A stretch of DNA of 51,993 nucleotides, taken from NCBI GenBank assembly GCA_052388455.1, contig JBQTIA010000107.1:1-51993 (forward strand). Reading direction: 5' to 3'. The position numbers and the translations under genes were made by a program. Source of the DNA: CAZSNH01 sp052388455. GTDB lineage: Bacteria; Pseudomonadota; Alphaproteobacteria; Rhizobiales; Hyphomicrobiaceae. The notes under the pieces are model-generated. The model was not told where the DNA came from, searched no databases, and worked only from the letters and a program-made list of their open reading frames with translations. This document shows positions 1 through 7,937 of this stretch, piece by piece (within the stretch, counting starts at the first letter, position 1; each line of letters starts with the position of its first letter).

Positions 1-2
1 AT

Positions 3-944
3 CAGGAGAGCGAGCGCCGCTATACGCCGCTGCGCCACCTCGCTCCCGATCAGGCCCGCTTCGAGGTCATCAACTCGATGCTGTCGGAGGAGGCCGTGCT
101 CGGATTCGAGTACGGCTACAGCCTCGCCGAGCCGAATGCGCTGGTGCTGTGGGAGGCGCAGTTCGGAGATTTCGCCAATGGCGCCCAAGTGGTGTTCGAC
201 CAGTTCATCTCGTCGGGCGAGCGGAAGTGGCTGCGGATGTCCGGGCTCGTCTGCCTGCTGCCGCACGGCTACGAAGGGCAGGGGCCGGAGCACTCGTCCG
301 CTCGCCTGGAGCGGTTCCTGCAACAGTCCGCGGAGGATAACTGGCAGGTCGCCAACTGCACGACGCCGGCAAACTATTTCCACATCCTACGGCGCCAGCT
401 GCATAGGAACCTGCGCAAGCCTCTGATCCTGATGACGCCGAAATCGCTGCTGCGCCACAAGCGCGTGGTGTCGCGTCTCGATGAGCTGACGCCCGGCACG
501 ACGTTCCACCGCGTGCTGTGGGACGATGCGCAGTCGCTGCCGGGCGAACGCATCAAGCTCGCCGCCGACAACAAGATCAGCCGCGTCGTGCTCTGCTCGG
601 GCAAGGTCTACTACGACCTCTACGAGGCGCGCGAGGCGGCCGGGCGTTCCGATGTCTACCTGCTGCGCGTCGAGCAGCTCTATCCGTTCCCCGCGCGTAC
701 GCTGATCAACGAGCTTGGACGGTTCCCCGGGGCCGAGTTCGTCTGGTGCCAGGAGGAGCCGAAGAACATGGGGGCCTGGAGTTACGTCGAGCCCAACCTC
801 GTGTGGGTGCTCGATCACGTCGACGCGAAAGTCCGCAAGGCCCGTTATGCCGGCCGGCCGGCGTCGGCCTCGACGGCGACGGGACTTTTGAGCAAGCACA
901 CGCAGGAGCAGAAGGCGCTCGTCGCCGATGCGTTGGGAGTATGA
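3..944 (+). CDS. sucA: 2-oxoglutarate dehydrogenase E1 component, 3' part
   Basis: This is the C-terminal 313 residues of the thiamine-dependent E1 subunit, which decarboxylates 2-oxoglutarate in the TCA cycle and passes the succinyl group to SucB. The frame is open from the first bases of the window, so the start lies outside. Family signatures include QESERRYTPLRHL near the left edge, EAVLGFEYGYS, LPHGYEGQGPEHSSARLERFLQ (read here as two adjoining blocks), and near the end VWCQEEPKNMGAWSYVEP. The order sucA-sucB-lpd supports the call. The stop is followed almost at once by two palindromes that separate it from sucB. Only the missing N-terminus limits the annotation. Confidence 0.97.
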   Translation, partial: QESERRYTPLRHLAPDQARFEVINSMLSEEAVLGFEYGYSLAEPNALVLWEAQFGDFANGAQVVFDQFISSGERKWLRMSGLVCLLPHGYEGQGPEHSSARLERFLQQSAEDNWQVANCTTPANYFHILRRQLHRNLRKPLILMTPKSLLRHKRVVSRLDELTPGTTFHRVLWDDAQSLPGERIKLAADNKISRVVLCSGKVYYDLYEAREAAGRSDVYLLRVEQLYPFPARTLINELGRFPGAEFVWCQEEPKNMGAWSYVEPNLVWVLDHVDAKVRKARYAGRPASASTATGLLSKHTQEQKALVADALGV

Positions 945-946
945 GT

Positions 947-973
947 GGTGTCAGACCCTCTGGGTCCGACACC
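947..973. repeat. Palindrome 1 of a tandem pair between sucA and sucB
   Basis: Arms GGTGTCAGACCC and GGGTCCGACACC are separated by three bases (TCT). The arms pair with a single mismatch, giving a 12-bp stem. It starts three bases after the sucA stop codon. It shares its arm sequence with the perfect palindrome 26 bases further on, so the two are copies of one element. Possible roles are a transcript-stabilising or attenuating hairpin in the suc mRNA, or a dispersed REP-like element. Confidence 0.8.
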
Positions 974-999
974 GTGTAGACCGAGGACGATTTCGACCT

Positions 1000-1026
1000 G
1001 GTGTCAGACCCGGAGGGTCTGACACC
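1000..1026. repeat. Palindrome 2 of the tandem pair, upstream of sucB
   Basis: A perfect 12-bp inverted repeat, GGTGTCAGACCC and GGGTCTGACACC, with loop GGA. It ends 28 bases before the sucB ATG at 1055. A GTG inside it opens the sucB frame further upstream, but that extension is palindrome-encoded and does not match the family. No T-run follows, so it is not a classical terminator; read-through into sucB is expected. Confidence 0.85.
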
Positions 1027-1054
1027 GAAAAAGACCCATCGAGAGCTGGACCAA

Positions 1055-2365
1055 ATGACCATCGAGATCCGCGTTCCGACGCTTGGCGAGTCGGTCACAG
1101 AGGCGACCGTCGGCCGCTGGTTCAAGTCCCAGGGCGAAGCGGTGAAGGCCGATGAGCCGCTGGTGGAACTCGAAACCGATAAGGTGACGGTCGAGGTGCC
1201 GGCGCCTGCAGCGGGCGTGCTGGCCGAGATCAAAGTGCCGAAGGGCACGACGGTCGCCATCGGCGCCCTGCTCGGCGCACTGGCGGAGGGAGCTGTGAGT
1301 GCCAGCAAGGCCGTGCCCGCCGCCGCAGTGTCGCCGGCGAAAAAAGCCGAGAAGCCTGCAACAGAAAAACCGGAACCCAGGAAGCCCACTGGCGTGCCGT
1401 CGCCGGGGCCTGCCGCGCGCAAGCTGATGGCTGAGGCCGGTGTCGCGGTGGAGGCGGTCAAGGGGTCGGGCCGCAACGGTCAGGTGCTGAAGGAGGATGT
1501 CCAGGCGGCGCTCGATGCGGAGGCGTCATCATCGCCTCCTCCCACAACTCGTCACGAGCCCGCCGCACCGGTTCCTGTGCCCCAACCCCCGCGGTTGTCT
1601 CCCGCATCGGCCCCCGTGCCGGCACCCATGCGCGATCTGCGCGTACCGGCGACGCTGGTCGAGGGCAGCCGCGAAGAACGCGTGCCGATGACACGCCTGC
1701 GCCAGACCATCGCCACGCGCCTCAAGGAGGCGCAGCACACGGCCGCCATGCTGACGACGTTCAACGACGTCGACATGAGCGCCGTGATGGCGATGCGCAC
1801 GCAGTACAAGGAGCTGTTCGAGCGCCGCCACGGCGTCAAGCTCGGATTCATGGGCTTCTTCGTCAAAGCCTGCATCCAGGCACTGAAGGAGTTGCCGGCC
1901 GTCAACGCTGAGATCGACGCTGGCGACGTCATCTACAAGAATTACTACCATATCGGCGTCGCGGTCGGCACCGAGCGCGGCCTCGTCGTGCCGGGGCTCA
2001 GGGAGGCCGACCGCATGGGGTTGGCCGAAATCGAGGGCAAGATTTCGGAGTTCGGCCGGCGCGCCCGCGACGGCAAGCTCTCCATCGAGGACATGCAGGG
2101 CGGCACGTTCACCATCTCGAACGGCGGCGTCTACGGCTCGATGCTCTCGACGCCGATCCTCAACGCGCCGCAATCCGGCATTCTCGGCATGCACCGGATC
2201 GAGGAACGTGCGGTGGTCAAGAACGGCCAGATCGTCGCTCGCCCGATGATGTATCTGGCGCTGACCTACGACCACCGGATCGTCGACGGCCGCGAAGCGG
2301 TGACATTCCTGGTCCGCGTCAAGGAGTGCCTGGAGGACCCGCAGCGGTTTGTGCTGGAGCTTTGA
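1055..2365 (+). CDS. sucB: Dihydrolipoyllysine succinyltransferase (E2 of 2-oxoglutarate dehydrogenase)
   Basis: SucB carries the lipoyl arm and transfers the succinyl group to CoA. The 436-residue protein has an N-terminal lipoyl domain (about 1-77; lipoylated Lys43 in ETDKVTVEV), an Ala/Pro-rich linker, a peripheral-subunit-binding segment (about 110-150, PSPGPAARKLMAEAGV), a second Pro-rich linker, and a catalytic domain from about 205 to the end. The active-site motif YDHRIVDGREA holds His407 and Asp411. The start at 1055 is chosen because MTIEIRVPTLGESVTEA is the usual E2 N-terminus; the longer frame from 1001 begins inside a palindrome. It follows sucA and precedes lpd on the same strand. 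Confidence 0.97.
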   Translation: MTIEIRVPTLGESVTEATVGRWFKSQGEAVKADEPLVELETDKVTVEVPAPAAGVLAEIKVPKGTTVAIGALLGALAEGAVSASKAVPAAAVSPAKKAEKPATEKPEPRKPTGVPSPGPAARKLMAEAGVAVEAVKGSGRNGQVLKEDVQAALDAEASSSPPPTTRHEPAAPVPVPQPPRLSPASAPVPAPMRDLRVPATLVEGSREERVPMTRLRQTIATRLKEAQHTAAMLTTFNDVDMSAVMAMRTQYKELFERRHGVKLGFMGFFVKACIQALKELPAVNAEIDAGDVIYKNYYHIGVAVGTERGLVVPGLREADRMGLAEIEGKISEFGRRARDGKLSIEDMQGGTFTISNGGVYGSMLSTPILNAPQSGILGMHRIEERAVVKNGQIVARPMMYLALTYDHRIVDGREAVTFLVRVKECLEDPQRFVLEL

Positions 2366-2374
2366 GGCGGTGCA

Positions 2375-2596
2375 ACGATTGCCATCATTGACGGCGTTAA
2401 AATCCAGTTCTATCCGAGCGAGCATGTGCCGCCGCACTTTCACGCGACAATCGCCGAGTTTGCCGCGCAGATTGGCATCGATCCTGTCGAAATCCTTAAA
2501 AGACGGCTGCCGCCCAACAAGAGCGGATTAGTTCTCGAATGGGTCGTTGCACATCGCGAGCCGTTGATGATGAAATCGCTTTTCGACCGTGAATAA
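2375..2596 (+). pseudogene. DUF4160-like reading frame without a standard start codon
   Basis: The frame directly after the sucB stop, and in phase with it, encodes about 73 residues beginning TIAIIDGVKIQFYPSEH. It contains the PPHFHA signature and the AEF, LPPNKSGLVLEW and AHRE segments typical of DUF4160 proteins, small proteins often found next to DUF2442 genes. There is no ATG, GTG or TTG between the sucB stop and the conserved core; the earliest plausible start is an ATT at 2378. The body has no internal stop. It may be a 5'-truncated remnant, or a gene started from a rare codon and coupled to sucB. No DUF2442 partner was recognised. Family assignment is by eye from the HFHA motif and overall pattern. 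Confidence 0.6.
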
Positions 2597-2640
2597 GCGA
2601 TCTTCAATGCGTGCGAACACATCCAGGATTGGTTGAACTG

Positions 2641-4044
2641 ATGCCCGGCCCCTACGACCTCATCGTCATCGGCACCGGCCCCGGCGGCTACGTGTGTGCC
2701 ATCCGTGCGGCGCAACTCGGCCTCAAGGTCGCCGTCGTCGAGAAGCGCGCGACGCACGGCGGCACGTGCCTGAACGTCGGCTGCATTCCGTCGAAGGCGC
2801 TGCTGCACGCCTCCGAGCTTTTCGACGAGGCCAATCACGGTTTCGCGGCCATGGGGATCGAGGTCAAGCCGAGGCTCGATCTGAAGCGGATGCTCGCCTT
2901 CAAGGATGAAGGGGTCAAAGGCAATGTCGATGGTGTCGGCTTCCTCCTGAAGAAAAACAAGATCGACAGTTTCCACGGAACCGGCCGCCTGCTGGCGCCG
3001 GGGAAGGTCGAGGTCACCTTCATCGACGGCGAAGTGCAGGCGCTGGACGCCGGCTCGATCGTCATCGCCACGGGGTCCGACATAGCGCGTCTGCCCGGCA
3101 TCGAGATCGATGAAAAAGGGATCGTCTCGTCGACGGGCGCCCTCGCTCTCGAAAGAGTGCCGAAAAGGTTGCTGGTCATCGGCGCCGGCGTTATCGGCCT
3201 CGAGCTCGGCTCGGTGTGGCGCCGCCTCGGTTCGGAGGTGCTGGTGGTCGAGTATCTCGATCGCATTCTGGCCGGTATGGACGCCGACGTTGCGCGGGGC
3301 TTCCAGCGCATCCTCGAAAAGCAGGGCTTCGCGTTCCGTCTCGGCGCCAAGGTGACCGCCGTGGAGAAGACCAAGGACGGCCTCACAATCGCCATCGAGC
3401 CGGCGGGCGGCGGAGCGGCCGAGACGGTCGAGGCCGACGTGGTGCTCGTCGCCATCGGGCGCGTGCCCTACATCGAGGGGCTGGGTCTGGCAGAAGCGGG
3501 CGTCGCTCTCGACGCGAAAAAGCGCATCGTCGTCGACGAGCACTTCGAGACCAATCTCTCCGGCGTTCACGCGATCGGCGACGTGATCGCCGGACCGATG
3601 CTCGCCCACAAGGCCGAGGACGAGGGCGTCGCGGTGGCGGAAATCATCGCCGGCCAGGCGGGACACGTGAACTACGGCGTCATTCCGAATGTCGTCTACA
3701 CGTTCCCGGAGGTGGCGTCCGTTGGTCAGACCGAGGACGAGCTGAAGGCGGCGGGCATCGCCTACAACTCCGGAAAGTTCCCCTTCACCGCCAACGGCCG
3801 CGCCAAGGTCAACCGCACGACCGATGGTTTCGTGAAGGTGCTGGCCGACGCCGCGACCGATCGGGTGCTAGGCGTGCACATCATTGGTCCTCATGCCGGG
3901 GAAATGATCGCCGAGGCGGCCGTGCTGATGGAGTTCTCCGGCTCTGCCGAGGATCTGGCACGCACCTGCCACGCGCACCCGACTTTGACCGAGGCCGTCA
4001 AGGAAGCCGCCCTTGCAGTGGCCAAGCGGGCCATTCACATGTGA
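2641..4044 (+). CDS. lpd: Dihydrolipoyl dehydrogenase (E3)
   Basis: This FAD enzyme reoxidises the dihydrolipoyl groups of the 2-oxoglutarate dehydrogenase complex with NAD+. The 467-residue protein starts MPGPYDLIVIGTGPGGYV, with the FAD-binding GxGxxG at 11-16. The redox pair is Cys43 and Cys48 in GGTCLNVGCIPSK. A second dinucleotide fold follows (VIGAGVIGLELGSVW, about 180-195), then HAIGDVIAGPMLAHKAEDEG and a C-terminal dimerisation domain with the active-site HAHPTLTEA. An upstream ATG at 2611 in frame would add ten unrelated residues; 2641 fits the family better. The gap to sucB carries the DUF4160-like frame. Confidence 0.97.
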   Translation: MPGPYDLIVIGTGPGGYVCAIRAAQLGLKVAVVEKRATHGGTCLNVGCIPSKALLHASELFDEANHGFAAMGIEVKPRLDLKRMLAFKDEGVKGNVDGVGFLLKKNKIDSFHGTGRLLAPGKVEVTFIDGEVQALDAGSIVIATGSDIARLPGIEIDEKGIVSSTGALALERVPKRLLVIGAGVIGLELGSVWRRLGSEVLVVEYLDRILAGMDADVARGFQRILEKQGFAFRLGAKVTAVEKTKDGLTIAIEPAGGGAAETVEADVVLVAIGRVPYIEGLGLAEAGVALDAKKRIVVDEHFETNLSGVHAIGDVIAGPMLAHKAEDEGVAVAEIIAGQAGHVNYGVIPNVVYTFPEVASVGQTEDELKAAGIAYNSGKFPFTANGRAKVNRTTDGFVKVLADAATDRVLGVHIIGPHAGEMIAEAAVLMEFSGSAEDLARTCHAHPTLTEAVKEAALAVAKRAIHM

Positions 4045-4093
4045 CGTGTTCGACAAAATTTCGCCCGCGCCGGGCCTCGACGGAGAGACTGCC

Positions 4094-4492
4094 ATGCGAC
4101 TGCTGATTGCCTACGGTGCCGCCGCTGTGACGTTTCTGGTTCTCGACATGCTGTGGCTCGGCGTGGTGGCGAACGCTTTCTACAAGGCTGAGCTGGGACC
4201 GCTCATGGCGGAGCACGTCAATATTCCCGCCGCCGTGGCGTTCTACGCGCTTTATCTCGTCGGTCTGATGATCTTCGCCGTCTCCCCGGCGCTCGACGAC
4301 GGAGGCGGTGTCGCGCGGGCCGCGCTGCTCGGGGCGCTGTTCGGGTTCTTCGCCTATGCCACCTACGATTTGACCAACCTTGCAACTCTAAAGGGATTTG
4401 GCCTGAAGCTGGCGCTCGTGGACATGGCGTGGGGAACATTCGCCTCCGCCGTCTGCGCGGCCGTCGCGGCCAAGGCGGCGTCGTTCGCCTGA
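4094..4492 (+). CDS. DUF2177 family membrane protein
   Basis: A 132-residue protein with four likely membrane segments (about 5-25, 42-62, 74-92 and 105-127). It matches the DUF2177 pattern: a conserved LDMLWLG in the first helix, FYKAELGPLM in the first loop, and FGFFAYATYDLTNLATLKG in the third helix. The family has no established function. The start at 4094 is preceded by GGAGAG and places the first helix at the N-terminus. It lies 49 bases after lpd on the same strand and could be co-transcribed. Confidence 0.8.
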   Translation: MRLLIAYGAAAVTFLVLDMLWLGVVANAFYKAELGPLMAEHVNIPAAVAFYALYLVGLMIFAVSPALDDGGGVARAALLGALFGFFAYATYDLTNLATLKGFGLKLALVDMAWGTFASAVCAAVAAKAASFA

Positions 4493-4697
4493 GCATGCCG
4501 ACGTCCGCCCTTGCCCTCGGCCCGTCAATGTGGCCCGATCGTGGCGAAGCCGGTCAAGATACCGAGAATAAAAGAAAAATCAGTTTGGGCAGATCGCGTT
4601 GGTGTTGGTTGACGACCTCGCCAAAGGTTTCTAACTGACCCACTGATGGATGCAGTTGCGGCCGGCCTTCGAGGCAGGCCCGGGAGGACATTTCACT

Positions 4698-5528
4698 ATG
4701 CGCCAGTTCGGTTTCGCCGTTGCGGTCCTGTCGATGCTCGCTCTTGCCGGCTGCGATGGCCAGGGCAACCCGCCATGGTCGAAATCTCCGACGCCGGTCG
4801 TCGGCAAGAACAGCTTCAAGGGAACGGTGAAGGCTGAGTTCCTGGTTCCGGATTCACCGGCCGATTATTACCGCGACATGCGGCTCTTAGCGCCGTTCGG
4901 TTACGTCGATCCCGACGGCGTGAGCTGGGACGTGCCGGAAGGTGCGATTACCAACGGCGCCTCGGTGCCGTGGGGCTTCTGGAACATCGTCGGCGGGCCG
5001 TACGATGGCCCCTATCGCGACGCGGCGGTCATTCACGACTACTACGTGGAAAAGAAAACGCGTTCCTGGGAGGATACGCATCGCATGTTCTTCAATGCGA
5101 TCCAGGCGCGCGGCATCAGCGATACGCTCGCCCGCACGATGTATGCGGGCGTCCGCTACGGCGGCCCCCGCTGGGAGCTGGCCGCGGTCCCGCCGGCGCC
5201 CGCCAAAGCACAGGTTGTCGACGTGCCAGCCCCGCCGCCCTCGCCTCGCTCCGATACGCCGCCGGCCGGCCTGCGCGACCCCGATTCCGCAGCCGCCACG
5301 GCACCGCCTGTTCCGCAGCCGCCCGACCCGAAGCCTCTCGCGCCGGCCGAAGCGCACGTACCGCCGGTGCGCAGCCTCGGACGCAGCACGGCGACCGACA
5401 CGGAGATGCGAAATTTCGACGAGCTCAGGCTTTGGATCGAGCGCGAAAAACCCAGCCTCGACGAGATCGATCGCAAGGTCGAGCAGATGCGCGCGCGCGA
5501 AGGCAAGCCCGCGGCCCGCACGCCCTGA
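4698..5528 (+). CDS. DUF1353-domain lipoprotein with a proline-rich tail
   Basis: A 276-residue predicted lipoprotein. The N-terminus MRQFGFAVAVLSMLALAGC is a lipoprotein signal with lipobox LAGC (Cys19). Residues about 45-165 match the DUF1353 pattern: GYVDPDGVSWDVPEGAITNGASVPWGFW, then an RDAAVIHDYY block, WEDTHRMFFNAI and MYAGVRYGGPRW. The His-Asp in VIHDYY is a family hallmark; the role is unknown, although relatives are frequent in phages. Residues about 170-235 are very rich in Pro and Ala, and the last 40 are charged and probably helical. The start at 4698 is chosen for its GGGAGG site and because it places the signal peptide first; an in-frame ATG at 4650 would bury it. Confidence 0.8.
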   Translation: MRQFGFAVAVLSMLALAGCDGQGNPPWSKSPTPVVGKNSFKGTVKAEFLVPDSPADYYRDMRLLAPFGYVDPDGVSWDVPEGAITNGASVPWGFWNIVGGPYDGPYRDAAVIHDYYVEKKTRSWEDTHRMFFNAIQARGISDTLARTMYAGVRYGGPRWELAAVPPAPAKAQVVDVPAPPPSPRSDTPPAGLRDPDSAAATAPPVPQPPDPKPLAPAEAHVPPVRSLGRSTATDTEMRNFDELRLWIEREKPSLDEIDRKVEQMRAREGKPAARTP

Positions 5529-5603
5529 GCCGTTTGCTCGCCATAAGCCTGGGGCCTCGATTTAGCGTAGAGATAAGCCGGTGCGGTGCGCGCTCGCACG
5601 CCT

Positions 5604-6653
5604 TCACTCTACGGCGGTGACTTTGTAGCCCGCCTCGCGAAACAGCGTCACCAGACCGGTCTTTCCCGGCAGGTGCAAGGCGCCGACGGCGATGAACGCG
5701 CCGCCCTTGGCGAGGTGGGGCAGGGAGTTGTCTCGCATCCGTGCGTTGCGGCCGTTGACGATCTGCTGCTGAAACCCGGAGAACGCGTCGCTGGCGATCC
5801 CAGCCTTGCGCGCCAGCGCGAGCTGGAAGGGCCAGGCGGCACCGATGTTGCGCTTGAGGTAGAGTTGAGTCACCGTCTCGGCCAGGTCTTGCGTGCGTGA
5901 CGCATAGGGCAGGCTGGAGCGCAGAAGGTCGACCTGCTGGGATTCGGGCACCGCGGCCAGCGCCTCGAGCTGGCTCTGCGCCGTCTCCAGCCCGATGAGC
6001 GGCACCTTGCGCCGCTTGGCCGTCTCCGCGATGCGCATGTCGAGCACCTGATCACCCTTCTCGATGCGCTTCTTCTCGCACGCCGCCGCCGACATGAGCA
6101 TGCTGACGATCCACGGCTTCAGGAGTCGTGCCGTCTCCGCCGGCAGACCCGCCTTGACGACCGCCTCCGTCACCTTGGCGAATTCTTCGGCGGAGACCAG
6201 CTTTTCGAGACTGTTGCCGTCAGTGAAGACCGCGAAGCGCATGGCTTCCGAGAGGGCCGTCGCGCCGGCCGCAGGCGAGAGGTCGGCCACCTCGACCACC
6301 ACGGTCGATGCCCGGTCCAGCGCGGCGCGGGACTTGGGAGGCATCTGCGTGATCCGCTTGTCGGTCGTGTGCATGGTTCCGAAGAGATGCGACGGGGGCA
6401 GCTTGTCGCGCTCGATCTTCCAGAGCACCGCGCCGGTGTTCTCTGTTGCGGCGGCCTCGCGCACGATTGTGGCGTAGGTCTCGGGATCGCTGGTCGCCAG
6501 TTCAGCCAGCATGTCGACGCCTCGGCATTCTCCTGCCGGCTTGATGGCGGCTGCCTGCGGTGCCGGCTTCTTGGTCTGCGCGGCTGCCGGGCCGGAGAGC
6601 ACCAGAAGCACGGCTGCCAGCCAGCCGAACCCATACAACTGTCGCGGTGCCAT
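5604..6653 (-). CDS. TraB/GumN family protein, exported
   Basis: A 349-residue protein with a signal peptide (about 1-25, GWLAAVLLVLSGPAAAQ). It has the TraB/GumN features: a WKIERDKLPPSHLFGTMHTTD block with the conserved G-T-x-H, a VVVEVADLSP strand with a conserved Glu, and near the C-terminus a GGAFIAVGALHLPGKTGL block with the second conserved G-A-x-H. The family is related to Tiki-type metalloproteases, but the bacterial members lack a settled function. It is convergent with the DUF1353 gene and downstream of xerC on the same strand, 92 bases away. Confidence 0.85.
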   Translation of the reverse strand: MAPRQLYGFGWLAAVLLVLSGPAAAQTKKPAPQAAAIKPAGECRGVDMLAELATSDPETYATIVREAAATENTGAVLWKIERDKLPPSHLFGTMHTTDKRITQMPPKSRAALDRASTVVVEVADLSPAAGATALSEAMRFAVFTDGNSLEKLVSAEEFAKVTEAVVKAGLPAETARLLKPWIVSMLMSAAACEKKRIEKGDQVLDMRIAETAKRRKVPLIGLETAQSQLEALAAVPESQQVDLLRSSLPYASRTQDLAETVTQLYLKRNIGAAWPFQLALARKAGIASDAFSGFQQQIVNGRNARMRDNSLPHLAKGGAFIAVGALHLPGKTGLVTLFREAGYKVTAVE

Positions 6654-6745
6654 GCGATGGACCTCTGGTGACTGTTCGAAGACCTGCTGCTGTTAGCCCG
6701 CCCATCTGGCGTCGGCAAAACCGCATGCGCAAGGCGGTAAATTAT

Positions 6746-7726
6746 CTATCGGCGCGGAAAGGCGTCGTCGTAGACGGCGAGCAGCCGGTCGCGATCGACG
6801 TCCGTATAGGCCTGTGTGGTCGAAAGAGAGGCGTGCCCGAGCAATTCCTGGATCTGCCGCAGGTCGGCGCCGGTGGCGAGCAGATGCGTGGCGAACGAAT
6901 GACGCAGTGCGTGCGGAGTCGCGGTTTCAGGCAGCCCCAGCGCCGCGCGCATCCGCTGCATGACGAGTTGGATGAGGCGCGGCGACAGCGGTCCGCCCTT
7001 GGCGCCGAGGAACAGCGGGCCGTCGGGGGCGAGCGAGTAGGGGACGAGGGAGCGATAGCGCGCGATGGCGGCGCGGGTGACGGGAAGGATCGGAACCAGC
7101 CGCTCCTTGCCGCCCTTGCCCGCGATCAGCAGCACGTCGCGATCCGCGCTCGGCACGTCGGAGGGCTTGAGCCCGAGCGCCTCTGAAATCCGCAGGCCCG
7201 AGCCGTAGAGCAGCAGTAGAACGGCTGTATCGCGGGCCGCCACCCAATCGAGATCGGCTGCCATGCCACCGTCGACGACCGCCGCCGCCCGGTCGACCGT
7301 CAACGGCTTCGGAACCGAATGGGGGATTTTGGGGAGACCCACCTGCCGGATGGCGCGGGAGGCGGCCAGCCCCTCCGCCTCGAGCCATCGGAAGAACGAG
7401 CGTAGGGCCGACATGGTGCGGGCCAGGGAGCGGCTGGTCAGTCCGCTCGCGCGGCGGGAGGCCATGAAGCCGCGAACCGTCTGGGGGGTGATCGCAGAGA
7501 GATCGCCAAGCCCCGCCGGCCGGTCGAGGTGGCGGGTGAGAAAGCCGAGAAACTGCGCGAGGTCGCGGCGGTAGGCTTCGAGTGTCGCGTCGGAGGTGCC
7601 CCGCTCATATTCCAGATAAGCGAACCAGCCGTCCACGATGCGGCGCAGATCGGGATCGATGTCTGCGGAAAGTTCCGCGCTATCCGCCGCTTCTAATCCT
7701 GCGTCGTTGGTGTCGCTTCGGGCCAT
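6746..7726 (-). CDS. xerC: Tyrosine recombinase XerC
   Basis: A site-specific recombinase that, with XerD, resolves chromosome dimers at dif. The 326-residue protein has an N-terminal SAM-like core-binding domain (about 27-120) and a catalytic domain (about 140-320). All catalytic residues are present: Arg179 in LRISEAL, the Lys of IAGKGGKER, His272 and Arg275 in HALRHSFATHLL, His298 in LLGHASLSTTQ, and the nucleophile Tyr307. The N-terminal 25 residues are an acidic extension. No integrase-type neighbours or att-like repeats were seen, so it is the chromosomal Xer enzyme rather than a phage integrase. It is divergent from the SulP gene. Confidence 0.95.
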   Translation of the reverse strand: MARSDTNDAGLEAADSAELSADIDPDLRRIVDGWFAYLEYERGTSDATLEAYRRDLAQFLGFLTRHLDRPAGLGDLSAITPQTVRGFMASRRASGLTSRSLARTMSALRSFFRWLEAEGLAASRAIRQVGLPKIPHSVPKPLTVDRAAAVVDGGMAADLDWVAARDTAVLLLLYGSGLRISEALGLKPSDVPSADRDVLLIAGKGGKERLVPILPVTRAAIARYRSLVPYSLAPDGPLFLGAKGGPLSPRLIQLVMQRMRAALGLPETATPHALRHSFATHLLATGADLRQIQELLGHASLSTTQAYTDVDRDRLLAVYDDAFPRR

Positions 7727-7937
7727 GGCTTCAACGGGCTCTCGGGTGTGTGCCTCTGCGTTCGCGTGCCGACCAGGCTGTTCCGACGGTAAGCACGATT
7801 CGGGCGGCTCCGGCGGGCACCTTGCAATGAGTCGAGGTTCCGGCTTTCATGATCCGACGAGATGTTGCGACGCCGCTCGACAGCGCACGCGCGGCAACGC
7901 AGGACACGAGGGCTCATTGGCACGCTCTCCCGACAAG

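Noticed and set aside
1001..1054. Longer sucB beginning at GTG 1001
   Set aside because: The added residues come from the palindrome and the start lacks a ribosome-binding site; MTIEIRVPTLGES is the conserved E2 start.
2440..3666. Long minus-strand frame of about 408 codons opposite lpd
   Set aside because: It is the antisense shadow of lpd, rich in Arg, Asp and His and without any recognisable domain. High GC with strong third-position bias makes such frames common; others opposite ntrB and dusB were rejected for the same reason.
6746..7726. Phage or integron integrase
   Set aside because: The protein has XerC-like length and motifs, and no att-like repeats or mobile-element genes were seen around it.
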